Origin: Arachis hypogaea
Taxonomy: Eukaryota; Streptophyta; Magnoliopsida; Fabales; Fabaceae
Direction of reading: 5' to 3'
Length of the DNA stretch: 64,000 bases
Assembly (NCBI RefSeq): GCF_003086295.3
Contig: NC_092048.1
Location: 38,936,425-39,000,424 of the forward strand
The position numbers and the translations under genes are program-made. The number at the start of each line of letters is the position of its first letter. Position 1 is the first letter of the stretch. Below the pieces are notes generated by a model, which did no database searches, was not told where the DNA came from, and worked only from the letters and a program-made list of their open reading frames with translations. Below, one piece after another: positions 45,299 through 57,042 of this stretch.

Positions 45299-47650
45299 AT
45301 GACATGTTCCAAAGAAGAACTTCTTCTTAGAGTCTTCAATTATGCCTCAGGCTATTTCCATCTTCTCCTCAACCATGTCTCAGTCTCTTTTCAGCTTCTC
45401 TTCCTCTTCCTCTTTTCCCTTGCTATTTTTCTCCTCACCTTCTCAACCTTCACTGGCAGATTCCCCTTAATCCAAAGGTCTTGTTAGTTCCACCTGCATG
45501 CTCTTGTTTTTCTTGTTATTTATATATATCCCTTTTATCCTACGCATTCTTACACGTTCCTATTAAAATAATGTTGCAGAGATCAGCAATATGAATATGT
45601 GTTTTCTGAAGACGACGAAGAAGAAGAAGCGCAACAAGGATATGGTCACCATGCTGAGAAGGTGAGAGATCATGTAGCAGCATCATCTGCAGACTCAATC
45701 CATGGCAGGGAAACCCTTTTGTTTGAGGAGCCTCAGAAAAAGCAGCATTGTTCTCATTCTGAAGAGTTTGCAACCCCCCGAGAGAGCTTGAATGAACAAG
45801 ACTCAGAATTTATAGGAAGAAATGCTGATTCTGTTTCAAACTCTGTCTCATTTGCAAGCAGACCAACCTCTACTATCACCATGAACACATATAAATGTAA
45901 CAAAAACTCCCAAGGTATATCTTAATTTCACACATCATTCCACACTCACAATCTCACATTTGTGCTTCATCTCTGATGCTACAATGTTACTTTCAGCAGA
46001 TGAACGTGTTTGTGTTGGAAGAACAATAAAGAATAAGAAGGTGCAGGAGGCAAAGCTCACCAGGGATGATAGGTTCTTTATTTTTGATCCAACCCATCAG
46101 TTCCAAGATAAGAAGCTGACTATTCAAGATAAGCATCATGATGATGATGATGATGGTGATTCGTGCATTGATGGTTCTAGTTCTACACCTAGGGTCTCCT
46201 CTGAATGGAGGAGCTCCATTCATTTCAAGGATTCTGAGACAGAAGAAGCATTGTCTTCATCATCTAGAAGAAGTTGCCCCAAGTGGGAATCATATACTTT
46301 GTTCCAAAAATATGATGAAGAAATGTCCCTCTTAGACAGAATTAGTGCACAGAAACTTGAGGAAACAGGTAACAATACATCATCCATAATTATTAAATTT
46401 ATAGGGTTTAATTCATTAACATAGTTGCCTAATCCATCTTCAGAGTATTTAAGATCCATGGAAGCCTCTCCAAGATCAATTTCAGAGCGTATTGCATCAA
46501 GTGTGAAGAAGAAAGCAGGTGATATAGGTCACAATAACCCATATGGTGAACTAGAGGCCGCTTATGTTGCACAGATTTGCTTAACATGGGAAGCTCTTAA
46601 TTGGAACTACAAAAACTTTGAATCGAAACACGGCTGGCGCCACGAGGCTGATAGCGGTTGTCCTGCCAGCACAGCACAGCAATTCCAGCAATTTCAGGTA
46701 TTGCTGCAGAGATACATTGAGAATGAGCCCTTTGAACATGGCAGAAGACCAGAGATTTATGCTAGGATGAGGCTCTTGGCACCAAAATTGCTTCTAGTCC
46801 CACAATGTCCAGGTATATATGATAGTATCTAGATTAATTTTAACTTAACTCAAATATGTTATATGCATGCCAAAAATCAGTTTTTATGTATTTGTATATA
46901 AATATACATATAATTTAACTCTAGCGGTTGATTCTGGTATTCATCTAGCATGATTGAATTTAATTTAATAGTTAAATTAAAGAAGAATTGTTTTGATTGA
47001 AAATGAAAGATTGGGAGAATGATGAAAAGCATGGGGGTATGGAGAGTAGAATATCATCAGCGTCATTCCTGAAGATAATGGAGGATGGGATCCGAACATT
47101 CATGAAGTTTTTAAAGGCTGACAAAGAGAAACCGTGTCAGATGGTGGCTGCTTACTTTTGGAGAAATCGGAGAATCACGGTTGATCCAACACTCCTCCGC
47201 CTAATCAAGAAAGTTAATCAAAAGGCAAGTTCCCAATTCTAAATTCAATTAATTAATATGATATATTGCATTAAAATTAAGTTACGAAATCAGTTATCTA
47301 TATAGAATATGAGTTAAATGTCACATCATATGTTTATACACAAATTTTGTGCATATAATATTTTACATAATCAAACAAGTGCTAACGTATAAGATGTAAG
47401 CAAGGTTCAGAAGAGGAAGAAGGTGAAGGATGCTGGGTTGAGGAGGAGAAAGCTTAGAAAGGGTGAAGAAGAAGAGATGGATGTGTTAATGGCAATGATA
47501 GACTTGAAGGTGGTGTCGAGGGTGCTGAGAATGAAGGAGTTGAGCGAAGCGCAGTTGCATTGGTGTGAACACAAGATGAGCAAAGTTAGAATCGTCGCAG
47601 GGAAGCTTCAAACAGATTATTCCACTCCACTTTTCTTCCCTTCAATCTAA
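45299..47650 (+). CDS. DUF1666 family protein (six exons, 571 aa)
   Basis: The only host gene seen. Exons: 45299-45477, 45580-45914, 45997-46368, 46444-46812, 47010-47224 and 47405-47650, total 1716 bases with all phases consistent. Introns are GT-AG except the fifth, whose donor is AAG/GCAAGT (GC-AG). Residues about 28-52 form one hydrophobic segment (LLFLFLFSLAIFLLTF), so the protein may be membrane-anchored. The middle is acidic and Ser-rich with an HHDDDDDG run. The conserved DUF1666 core (exons 4-6) includes YVAQICLTWEALNWNYKNFE, LQRYIENEPFEHGRRPEIYARMRLLAPKLLLVPQ and a basic stretch QKRKKVKDAG. This plant family is sometimes labelled 'ribosomal protein L34Ae' in databases; its function is unknown. 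Reading frames are intact. An AATAAA lies at 47747-47752. Confidence 0.88.
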
Positions 47651-49165
47651 TCCATGCAAACCAAGTGACACAAATTTAATTTAACCAACACTAGCTTTTA
47701 GTTTTGTCTACTTTTGATTTGATCTGCATCAAAAGAAGATTAAGAGAATAAATAAGTTACAGTTACACATAGACAATTAGGCAGGTAGAATAAAGCAGTA
47801 GTAAGCCTTGGAGGCCGAAACAGTTGATACACAATAAAATTGTAATTTTGTTATATTATTAGCTTCAATAACAACATCACTTGTCCTTATAAAGAAATAG
47901 AATAATATATCACTTGCACAGTCATCGCATCTTTTATATATAGTTTTCTGTTCGGAGGGGGTAACATGTATTTTTAACCCGTTTCCTTTTTGTTTTATCC
48001 ACTTCACTGATTTTATTTTGTTTTATTAAAAAGTAATCACTATGATTAACTGTGAACACCTCTTAATCACTAAAAAGAAGAATTGTATTTTATTTTCTGC
48101 GAAAAACAAACCTAACTGAAATACAGATATTTTTTCTGCTTGTGTACTTATGTGAGCAGTTTTGTTAAAAAAATTTATCCTTTTTAAGTAGATGAATAAA
48201 TTTTTCTTATTTATTATGTTCACAGCCTTTTCTCTGTTGGGAATGGAAAAGTATATGGAACCAAAATGTGACCAGCCAAAAAGTAAACAAAATCGTTTAA
48301 TTAAAATCATTTCTTGAATAATATGTTTGAAAACCGCTTCTGAGATCACGGAGCACAAACCAAAACCCAATTTTTCATGGAACCCAAACACATTTTGGCT
48401 GATTTTTGGCTGATATGCTTTTGGTTCCCTAATTGTTCTCTTTGGGAATTTATGTTCACAACTTGAAAAATATAAGTTTCTTTCTAGTTTTTTGGGGTCA
48501 TACATTGCGCCTTCTACCAATATGGGCTCAGAATCGGCATTTATAGTGTCCAACTTTTTTTTGTTCATCTTTTTATTCATTGCTATCCAATTTGAAAACA
48601 TCATACAGTTTTATACCAAAATGTAAAAAGCATAATAGCCGAAAATGCCTATAATTTAATACGAATTTTTTTGGTCTATTTGTGGCCATTTTGTAATTCT
48701 GAAATGTTGGGCAGCTAAGTTTTTAAATAACGAAATGTAACCAAATTTTGTTATACTTGTTCTGCATCTTCTTTTTTTGAGTCTTCTATCTCTTTTATTT
48801 GTATATTTTTAAAAATTTTATGAAACATATGTGAAAAAAAGAAGTGAGACTAGAAAAAATAAGAAGAAAATGTATAAGAAAGAAAGAAAAAAAGAATTTT
48901 TTATGCCAAATATAGAAAATTTGGGACGCTAAATAAAATCTGTTTAGATAAACATGCAAATTTTTTAAGAAAAACATAAGAAACGAACACAGAAATTTAT
49001 TGATGATAGTACGAAAATTTATAATGATAAAAAATAAATTTTTTTTAAGATAAACAAACAATTGTTTTAAAAAGAAACATACATAGGAAGCAAACACATT
49101 TTTTTTTCCCGATAAACACATAAATTTTATGACAATAAACACATTTTGAAGGCAAACAAACAAAT
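47651..49165. other. AT-rich intergenic DNA
   Basis: It contains the probable 3'UTR and polyadenylation signal of the DUF1666 gene (AATAAA at 47747). Two moderately long minus-strand open frames (48026-48604 and 48795-49163) are Phe/Lys/Ile-rich without a recognisable domain and look like chance in AT-rich DNA. Confidence 0.5.
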
Positions 49166-51049
49166 TGATGGTTTCAGTGGCTAAGAGAAGGGGGGTTGAA
49201 TCTTAGCCCCCTTTTTCGATGCTAACACTTGCTGACCTTCAGAGAAGACTTTTCTGTTTTTGCTCGTCACTGGACACGAGCAACTTTGTTTTGTCTCGTC
49301 CCTTGCCACGAGACTTTTCTTTTTGTCTCGTCACTTGGCACGAGATAATATTAGTTTTTGCTCCTGTGCAGTAGAAATAGAAATGTAGGAGAGAAGAGTT
49401 GAAGATTACACCCAGATATATCCTGGTTCAGCTGCTAAGTGCAGTGCAGCCTACATCCAGTCTCCATCACAAACATGATGGAATTTCACTATAATCAATC
49501 TGATTACAACTTGTAAAGTGCTAACCCAACTTACAAGGGGATTCCCACAGAATCATGAAACACAACATAGATGAACAAAGGAACTCTAAGACATCTATGG
49601 CTTTTTCCTTTAATTTTGCACTCTCTGCCTTTTTCCGCTCTATGGCTTTTTCATACAAACCTCACTGTTTGCCTTTTACCATGAGACTCAAGACATGACA
49701 AAATTAAACAGAAAAATACAAAACTGAATACATTGAAGGAGAAGAAAAAAAACTGTTAGCTCAGGTAGCTCTGAGAACTCTGTGCCTTGCACTCTCAAAT
49801 TTTCTCCTTGCTTCAAACAGTGACTGTCCACCCTTAATATAGAAGAGGGGAGCCTCCACTTATTGAAGCCAAAACCGAACCAACTTCTTCCTCCTTCAAC
49901 AAAACCGGTTCGGCCACATAGAGAGAGAAGAGATAACCATGCATTAACCAACATGCAATTACCTCTAGTCCTTTCTTGATCATCACCCTTCATCAATCCG
50001 AGCTCTCCATCCTTGGCTTGCTCTCCAAGATGGAATTCTGGCCCTTGATGCTTCATGATGATGATGACTTCATCTGCTTCAATCTCTGCCTTCAACCATC
50101 ACTTCGCCACTCTAGCTACTCCCTGTGGTGGTTGAGCAGAATCAAAGACAAGCCATGCTTCAAGAATCTCCCTTGCTGGCCGAGATCTTTTTCTTCCTTT
50201 TTGAGCATGCAAAGCTCAAGATAACCTCACCAAATCTAACCACATTTGGTAAGTATCTTAGCCACAGCTCATTTTTATTTTAGTATGTTTTCTTGCCATC
50301 ATTAGCTTGATGGTCTTGATGCATGCAACTTCATTTCGGTAGCTCCATGTAGCTTCCATGGCTTCCTTTATTTTCTGGATATTGACCGAAAAGAAGAGAG
50401 AGATGAGAGAAAATAAACAGCTTGAAACAAAAGCAATTCAAATGTAATAAACCAATTAGTTGGTGAAAGTTGCTTTTACTTCCCTAGCTTAGAGTGGCAT
50501 GTAGTCATTACACCCATCAATCAATTCAGATGAACTTTTCTCTCTCATGTTCCCCATGCATTAATTAACAATGTAATAGATTTTGAAATCCATCACATGG
50601 TTAAGGCTTGGTTCCGTTGGAAGCACTTTGCTTTCACTTTTCTTTGGTTTCGGACCAAGGTAGGAACCATTCATCACTTAATAGAATTTGGGCTTGTAAC
50701 ATTGAAATTAAAATTGGCCCATTTGGTTAACATTTGCTTTCCTGATGAGTTGTGTAGCGGATCAAGCATAGGAAGCATTCATCAAAGTTAAGTATGGGCT
50801 TGGTTATAATATCATTGAGTTTGGCCCATTAAAACAACAATTCAGCCATTTGATAGGAAACTTGTAGCAAGGCTGATTTTTTGATTTGGGCTAGCAACAT
50901 CTTTATTTTCCGGCCCAAGATGAAATCTACACAACAAAATTATTAATTAAGCAAATATGAATTAAGATTAAATTAATAATTTTGTAATTAAATATTTTAA
51001 TAATGTTTGATCATCATCAAATTTAAACAAGAGTTTTCCAAACTCATCA
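49166..51049 (-). repeat. 3' LTR of S1
   Basis: 1884 bp from TGATGAGTTTGG at 51049 (directly after AAGGGGGAGAT) to CTGAAACCATCA at 49166. The 3' end matches the stub of the 5' LTR at 58759-58771. Three phased hairpins lie near this end (49262-49346). Confidence 0.88.
49262..49346. repeat. Three phased CTCGT...ACGAG hairpins in S1 LTR
   Basis: GCTCGT-n8-ACGAGC (49262-49281), GTCTCGT-n8-ACGAGAC (49293-49314) and GTCTCGT-n8-ACGAGAT (49325-49346). Start spacings are 31 and 32 bp. The stems pair in spite of the base change between the first and second copies. Confidence 0.85.
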
Positions 51050-51050
51050 A

Positions 51051-51172
51051 TCTCCCCCTTGATGACAAACACTATTAAAATTGAAATGGAAAGAAATTTG
51101 GAGATAGAGTAAAGAATACTCCCTTTGAATTTGAATTTCTCCCCCTTTCTAAATGTCACATTGCTCCCCCTT
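51051..51172 (-). other. Polypurine tracts adjoining the S1 3' LTR
   Basis: AAGGGGGAG on the minus strand at 51052-51060, 51138-51146 and 51163-51172. The copy at 51052 abuts the LTR and is the likely true plus-strand primer. Two more lie at about 51746-51753 and 53709-53717. Multiple polypurine tracts are a known Sirevirus trait. Confidence 0.8.
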
Positions 51173-51943
51173 GATGTATGCTTATTTTACCATGGGAAGC
51201 ACTAACCTGTAACATTTTAAATCAAGCTACAAGCAACAATGTTATTTAGCATGTTTTATGATGCTAAATGCTTGATTTATGAGCAGTTTTAATTGATAAT
51301 CAAAACTCATTTGATATCATAAACTGATTTACTGCTCAAACTATTTCATACAAAAAATATCAAAATGTTTTTCAAATCCTTTCCTCTTAAAGATATCAGA
51401 GCAAAACAAAATGATGGAAAAGTATTTGAGCAACCAAACAGGGCAGTTTTATTACATAGTTTAAAGGAACTGCCAAAAATAAGTTTTCAATATAACAAGT
51501 TTTATCAATGATTAATCAACAGCTGGGCTTCTCATTAAATCTAACATAATTATAAACCAAATGCCAAATGACAATTAACTAATCATGATAGACTAAGAAC
51601 AGTTTTGAACAACAAATGCAATATCAACATGCATTCTTTGATCAAGGGTGATCATGAATTTTCAATTTGAAAATTTCAACCCCTGTTCCCTTGTTTTTCA
51701 GCAGCCCCTGTTTCGTTCCAATTTCAATTTTGGAACCTTAAATTCCTCCCCCTTTTGTCATCATGGGGGCACCTGCACAAAACATTGTTATAGAAAACAG
51801 AATATGCCATATAACAGTCCAAAACATAATCAAATGGTGTCATCAAAGTATCACCTAGGTAGCTATTGTCAATTGCAACCTTAACAAAAAACAAAAGAGC
51901 TAATTGAGCCAAATTGTGCCAATATCAAATAGTAACCAGAAAA

Positions 51944-53343
51944 TTAATCATCAAAGAGATTAAAGTAAGGTTCCTCCTCGGCACCATCACTGCCAGCTTC
52001 TTTTTCAAGACTTTCCAACATAAGACTGACCCTCTCTTGACATTTCTTCCATGCCAATTCATTCTCATAAGCAAGTTTGCGGGCAGACTTGTGAAATTGA
52101 ACCATGAGATCGGACATATTGGTGAATTCTGTGAGAATTTCTCTGAGGGAACCAGTCGTCTTTGAGGATTCTGGACGGCCTTCAAAGTCATCATCAGATT
52201 TCTTTCCTCTTTTTGCAGCTCCGCCTGCTCTAATCATGGAAACACGGTTCTCTACATCCTCATTGGTTAAATCTACCTTAAAGTACTCAAAAATACATGT
52301 AAGAAACATTCCATAAGGTAGATTGGCCTTTTTTGTACTTTTCACAGACTCCCACATGTGACGAATCATAATATAGCTAAATGAAATAGGAGTTGAAGTA
52401 ACTAAAGCAAATATTATGAGACAATCAGATACAGTTACCCTGTTGTGAGAACCACTTTGAGGAGTGAGAATGTGAGTTATGATGCGATGCAGCAGAGAGT
52501 TAGTTGGACCCAAAGCCTTATGAGTCGGAACAGTTCCATCTAGGCCAGACAGATTTTCACAGATTTGATGAATCACTTGCTTGTATGTAACTCCCACATG
52601 TGAGTCCCATTTATCACTCATATAAACCTTTGGCCCTTCATCAATGTATCCAAGGGCAAAAGAGATTGTTTCAGAATCCAATATGATTTGAACCCGTTTC
52701 ACATAAGAGTGAAGGCTGCCATCAATAAACCTTAGATTTGCATAGAATTGCCTAACCAGCCCTGGGTACACCATTTTATGAATATGAAGCAGAGGTGACC
52801 ATTTAAGACCTTCAAACATGGGCTGTAAATCGAGTCCTTTGGATGCCAGAGATTTTAGATTCACTAGATAAGAGAGACACAAATGCCGTTTCTCTAGGAC
52901 GTCATTGTGGAATTCAAAAGCAGCACACGTAGAGAACCTGGAAGGATCGAAATGTGAGTGTTGTTTGTGAAACTTGTTCTTGAACTCCATTGACCCAAGG
53001 TTTGCGGGTTCTCTGGTCTCATGGAACTCGAAACCCTTCGTCTTCTTGGAACTCTTTCCGGATGCATGTGGAGAGGTTCTTTTCGGCGATGATGGAGAAG
53101 GTGAGGTATGAGACTCCTCTACTTCCTCTTCAATGCTAGGCTCCTTCACCTTCTCGCTCTTCCTTCTTCCAGAAGATTTTTGAGCAATAACTTTGCGCCT
53201 CATAGTCTCGGTTCTCTTGGAGGGGGTGAAAGAGAAGAGGAGGAGGTGGAATGGATGTGAATGTGGGTATGTGATTGGGGTGTAGAAGGTTTTTGAGATT
53301 GGCAAATTCTCTCACTCTTCCTTGGGGCTGTTTTCTTTTTCAT
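51944..53343 (-). pseudogene. S1 env-like ORF
   Basis: The main open frame runs from about 53305 to the stop at 51944. It has an in-frame ATG at 53203 (MRRKVIAQKSSGRRKSEK). An upstream ATG at 53343 (MKKKTAPRKSERI) lies in another frame and probably was the original start, implying one frameshift between 53343 and 53203. The product is basic and Ser/Pro-rich at the N-terminus. A domain of about 250 residues follows, containing YPGLVRQFYANL, DSETISFALGY and RVTVSDCLIIFALV, then a helical acidic C-terminus. I see no signal peptide or transmembrane helix. It occupies the position of the SIRE1 env-like gene. Its FYANL segment resembles R2 and R3 ORF3. Confidence 0.82.
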
Positions 53344-53793
53344 AATGAAAGAGATCAATGGAGATAGAAGTTGGAGATGAAAGGGTGGCCGAATAGTGAG
53401 GTGAGTGATGGGAGGTTAGAGAAGCATTAAATGCTTAATTGGAGAGAGAATGAGAGAAGTTATTACCCATTAAGAGAGCGGTTATTATCCATGGGGGTTT
53501 TCAAAAACTGAAAAGAGGTTTCCCTAAATCAAGGGATTAGTTGGAGGGAAAGATTTGATTTGACAACATGCTTCTTCCAACAAGATTTGATGAGACAACC
53601 AAGGGATTTTGTTGATTTAATTTTTCAAAAGAAATGAAACTAACAAAACTGTCATGGTGGGGTCAAGGAATTTTTGGTGGGGCCCATAAAATTCGAATTC
53701 TGCGTTGCCTCCCCCTTGATCATAGCTCTTCCATTCTACCATTTATTGTTTCTCGTCCGAACCTACGAGCAAAAACTGAGCAGAGTCAAATAT
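53344..53793 (-). other. S1 spacer between pol and env-like gene
   Basis: 450 bp without coding evidence, containing one AAGGGGGAG tract at about 53709-53717. Confidence 0.6.
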
Positions 53794-56700
53794 TCACAAA
53801 TTTTCAATGAAACTTAAATCAAACATTCCCAAACTTTTTCTCAAGGTACAGAATCTGTCTTCACAGAGGGGTTTTGTAAAAATATCAGCAATTTGGTCTT
53901 CTGATTTTACAAATTGAATATCAATAGTACCCTTTTGCACATATTCCCTAATAAAATGATACTTTATCTCAATGTGCTTGGTTCTTGAGTGCAAAACAGG
54001 ATTTTTTGAAATATTTATTGCACTCATATTATCACAAAATAGGGGTATACTATTGATTTTTAATTTGTAATCTTCCAATTGTGTTTTTAACCAAATTAAT
54101 TGAGTGCAACATGCAGATGTGAAAATATATTCTGCTTCAGCGGTGGATAAAGCCACTGTGGCTTGTTTCTTGCTTGACCACATGTTGAGTGAGCTTCCAA
54201 GGAAGCAACACATGCCGAACGTGCTTCTTCTATCCACTCTATCTCCTGCATAATCTGCATCACAAAATCCTACTGCACAAAATTCATCAGATTTAGGATA
54301 CCACAAGCCATAATCACAAGTTCCCTTAATGTATCTAATGATGCGTTTAACAGCCGTAAGATGGGATTCTTTTGGGTGAGATTGAAATCTTGAACATACA
54401 CCCACACTTTGAACAATATCCGGTCTAGAGGAGGTAAGGTACATGAGTGAACCTATCATTCCTCTATACCTTGTTTCATCCATATCTTGGCCATCGTCAT
54501 CTTTTTCAAGTTTTGCATTAGGATGCATTGGAGTGCCCATTGCTTTGGAATTTTCTAGGCCAAACTTTTTAATAAGTTCTTTTGCATATTTTCCTTGGTA
54601 AATAAAAGTACCACTAGGAGTTTGTTTAATTTGGAGGCCAAGAAAGAAGGTAAGCTCTCCCATTAAGCTCATTTCAAACTCACTAGTCATGAGTTTTCCA
54701 AACTCTTCACACAAGGAAATATTGGCCGATCCAAATACAATGTCATCAACATAAACTTGAACAAGAAGTATATCATCATTAGATGCTTTAATGAACAAAG
54801 TACTGTCGGTGGTACCCCTTTGAAATTTATTTTCCAATAAGAAGGCACTAAGCCTTTCATACCAAGCTCTTGGAGCTTGTCTAAGACCATAAAGAGCCTT
54901 AGTTAATTTAAAAACATGATTTGGAAACTCTTTATGTTCAAAACCGGGGGGTTGTGCCACATACACTTCTCTATCAATAAAGCCATTAAGAAAAGCACAT
55001 TTAACATCCATTTGAAACATTTTGAAACCTTTATGGGCGGCATAGGCAAGAAGTAACCGAATTGCTTCCATTCTAGCTACCGGAGCAAAAGACTCATCAA
55101 AATCTATACCCTCTTCTTGATCGTAACCTTGGGCCACTAATCTAGCCTTGTTACGAACAACTTGTCCATCCTCACCAAGTTTATTTTTAAAGACCCACTT
55201 AGTACCCGTTACCTTCATACCATCCGAATAAGGTACTAATGTCCAAACCTCATTCTTGTCAAATTGAGCTAGCTCCTCTTGCATGGCCTTGACCCATGAT
55301 GGATCTTCAAGAGCTTGTTTGACATTGTTGGGCTCCATTTGTGACAAGAGAGCAAAGTTGCTAGGTTCGGTTTGCCTTTTGGTGGAGGATCTTGTTGTTA
55401 CACCATGAGATGGATCACCAATGATGAAATCATGAGGATAACCCCTCATAGACTTCCATTCTCTAGGTTTTCGGCCAGGTGTTGAACTTTGATGAACTTC
55501 TGGTGGTCTCACTGTTTCAGTTGCTCGTGCCTGTTCAGGAGACAAAATGGAAGTGTCTCCTCCAATCTGACGAGACAGAACCGGGCTGACAGATTCTTCA
55601 TTCTGGACAGATTTGGGATTTTCTTTGCTTGTTCCATCCTCTTCACAATCTGAATCAATATCCTTCACAATACTGGGAATTAAGTTAGAATCACAAAAAG
55701 TAACATGTATGGATTCCTCTATTGTCCTATGTTCCTTGAGATAAACCCTATAGGCCTTGCTTGTGGTGGAATATCCAACAAACATTCCTTCATATGATTT
55801 TGGATCAAATTTTCCAAGATTTTCCTTATTGTTAAGCACAAAACATTTGCATCCAAAAACATGAAAGTACTTAAGATTTGGAGGGGTTCCTTTCCATAGC
55901 TCATAAGGCGTTTTCTTTAACCCTTTTCTAATGATTGTTCTATTCAAAATATAACATGCTGTGTTCACAGCCTCAGCCCATAAGAATTTAGGAATTTCAC
56001 TCTCACATAACATAGCCCTAGTCATTTTTTGAAGGCTTCTATTCCTTCTTTCAACCACCCCATTTTGTTGGGGGGTTCTAGGACACGAAAAGTTATGAGA
56101 AATCCCTAAGTCATCACAGAATTTTTCAAAATCTTGATTTTCAAATTCTCTTCCATGATCACTTCTCAAATGGGCAATTTTCAAATCCTTTTCATTTTGA
56201 ATTTTCTTACAAAGGGTGGAAAAAGCATGAAAGGCATCATTCTTATGAGTAAGGAAAAGTACCCAACCAAATCTAGAGTAATCATCTACCACCACAAGAC
56301 CATAATGTTTACCTCCTAAACTTTGAGTTCTAGTAGGACCAAAAAGATCAATATGTAACATTTCCAATGGCCTTTTGGTTGAGATTCCATCTTTTGATTT
56401 AAAAGAGGATTTTACTTGTTTGCCTAATTGACAAGCGTCACAAGTAAGATCCTTATCAAACTTGATGTTTGGGATTCCTCTAACCAAATTTCTTTTGACT
56501 AGCTTAGAAATTTGATACATGCTAGCATGTCCCAACTTTCTATGCCAAAGCCATTTTTCAGATTCAAAAGATGTGAAGCATGTTACATTTTGTTCTTTTA
56601 AATCCTCAAGAGTTAATCCATACACATTGTTACATCTTTTAGCTTCAAGAAGAACATTCCCAGTTTTTTCACACACAACTAAACAAACAAATTTCTTAAA

Positions 56701-56973
56701 GATAACTTTAAAACCCAAATCACAAAGTTGACTAACACTAAGCAAGTTATGTTTCAAGCCATGTACAAGGAGAACATCATTTATACAAGAAGAAAAGTTT
56801 TTACCAACTTTCCCAACAGCCACAATTTTTCCTTTTGCATCATCACCGAAAGTGACAAGTCCTCCATCATAGTCATCAAGCTTTATGAAGAAGGTTGCCT
56901 TTCCGGTCATATGCCTAGAGCATCCGCTGTCCATATACCACACATTTTCCTTCCTTTTGGATGCTAGGCACAC
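53794..56973 (-). CDS. S1 Pol (protease-integrase-RT-RNase H)
   Basis: 1059 uninterrupted codons. Order is that of Ty1/copia. Protease motif [12 protein letters not shown] near residue 15. GAG-pre-integrase WHRKLGHAS at about 143. Integrase H/H and CDAC zinc site, then catalytic [17 protein letters not shown] and NGVVERRN. Reverse transcriptase [32 protein letters not shown] and YVDD (about 740). RNase H CDADYAGD (about 906) and STAEAEYI. The catalytic residues of all four enzymes seem present, so this part may still be functional. It is in the same frame as gag but separated by stops at 56974-57045, so the polyprotein cannot be made by simple read-through. Confidence 0.93.
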   Translation of the reverse strand: MCLASKRKENVWYMDSGCSRHMTGKATFFIKLDDYDGGLVTFGDDAKGKIVAVGKVGKNFSSCINDVLLVHGLKHNLLSVSQLCDLGFKVIFKKFVCLVVCEKTGNVLLEAKRCNNVYGLTLEDLKEQNVTCFTSFESEKWLWHRKLGHASMYQISKLVKRNLVRGIPNIKFDKDLTCDACQLGKQVKSSFKSKDGISTKRPLEMLHIDLFGPTRTQSLGGKHYGLVVVDDYSRFGWVLFLTHKNDAFHAFSTLCKKIQNEKDLKIAHLRSDHGREFENQDFEKFCDDLGISHNFSCPRTPQQNGVVERRNRSLQKMTRAMLCESEIPKFLWAEAVNTACYILNRTIIRKGLKKTPYELWKGTPPNLKYFHVFGCKCFVLNNKENLGKFDPKSYEGMFVGYSTTSKAYRVYLKEHRTIEESIHVTFCDSNLIPSIVKDIDSDCEEDGTSKENPKSVQNEESVSPVLSRQIGGDTSILSPEQARATETVRPPEVHQSSTPGRKPREWKSMRGYPHDFIIGDPSHGVTTRSSTKRQTEPSNFALLSQMEPNNVKQALEDPSWVKAMQEELAQFDKNEVWTLVPYSDGMKVTGTKWVFKNKLGEDGQVVRNKARLVAQGYDQEEGIDFDESFAPVARMEAIRLLLAYAAHKGFKMFQMDVKCAFLNGFIDREVYVAQPPGFEHKEFPNHVFKLTKALYGLRQAPRAWYERLSAFLLENKFQRGTTDSTLFIKASNDDILLVQVYVDDIVFGSANISLCEEFGKLMTSEFEMSLMGELTFFLGLQIKQTPSGTFIYQGKYAKELIKKFGLENSKAMGTPMHPNAKLEKDDDGQDMDETRYRGMIGSLMYLTSSRPDIVQSVGVCSRFQSHPKESHLTAVKRIIRYIKGTCDYGLWYPKSDEFCAVGFCDADYAGDRVDRRSTFGMCCFLGSSLNMWSSKKQATVALSTAEAEYIFTSACCTQLIWLKTQLEDYKLKINSIPLFCDNMSAINISKNPVLHSRTKHIEIKYHFIREYVQKGTIDIQFVKSEDQIADIFTKPLCEDRFCTLRKSLGMFDLSFIENL

Positions 56974-57042
56974 CTACAAAACAATGCTTAAGTAACCTTA
57001 GGTATCCAAATCTTTTTGGATCCTTTTATGTTAAACCATCTT

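Noticed and set aside
45540..46459. Minus-strand open frames opposite the DUF1666 exons
   Set aside because: The plus-strand exons have consistent splice phases and a conserved domain; the antisense frames are shadows.
48026..49163. Two minus-strand open frames of 192 and 122 codons
   Set aside because: Very AT-rich, Phe/Lys/Ile-heavy, no recognisable domain and no splice support.
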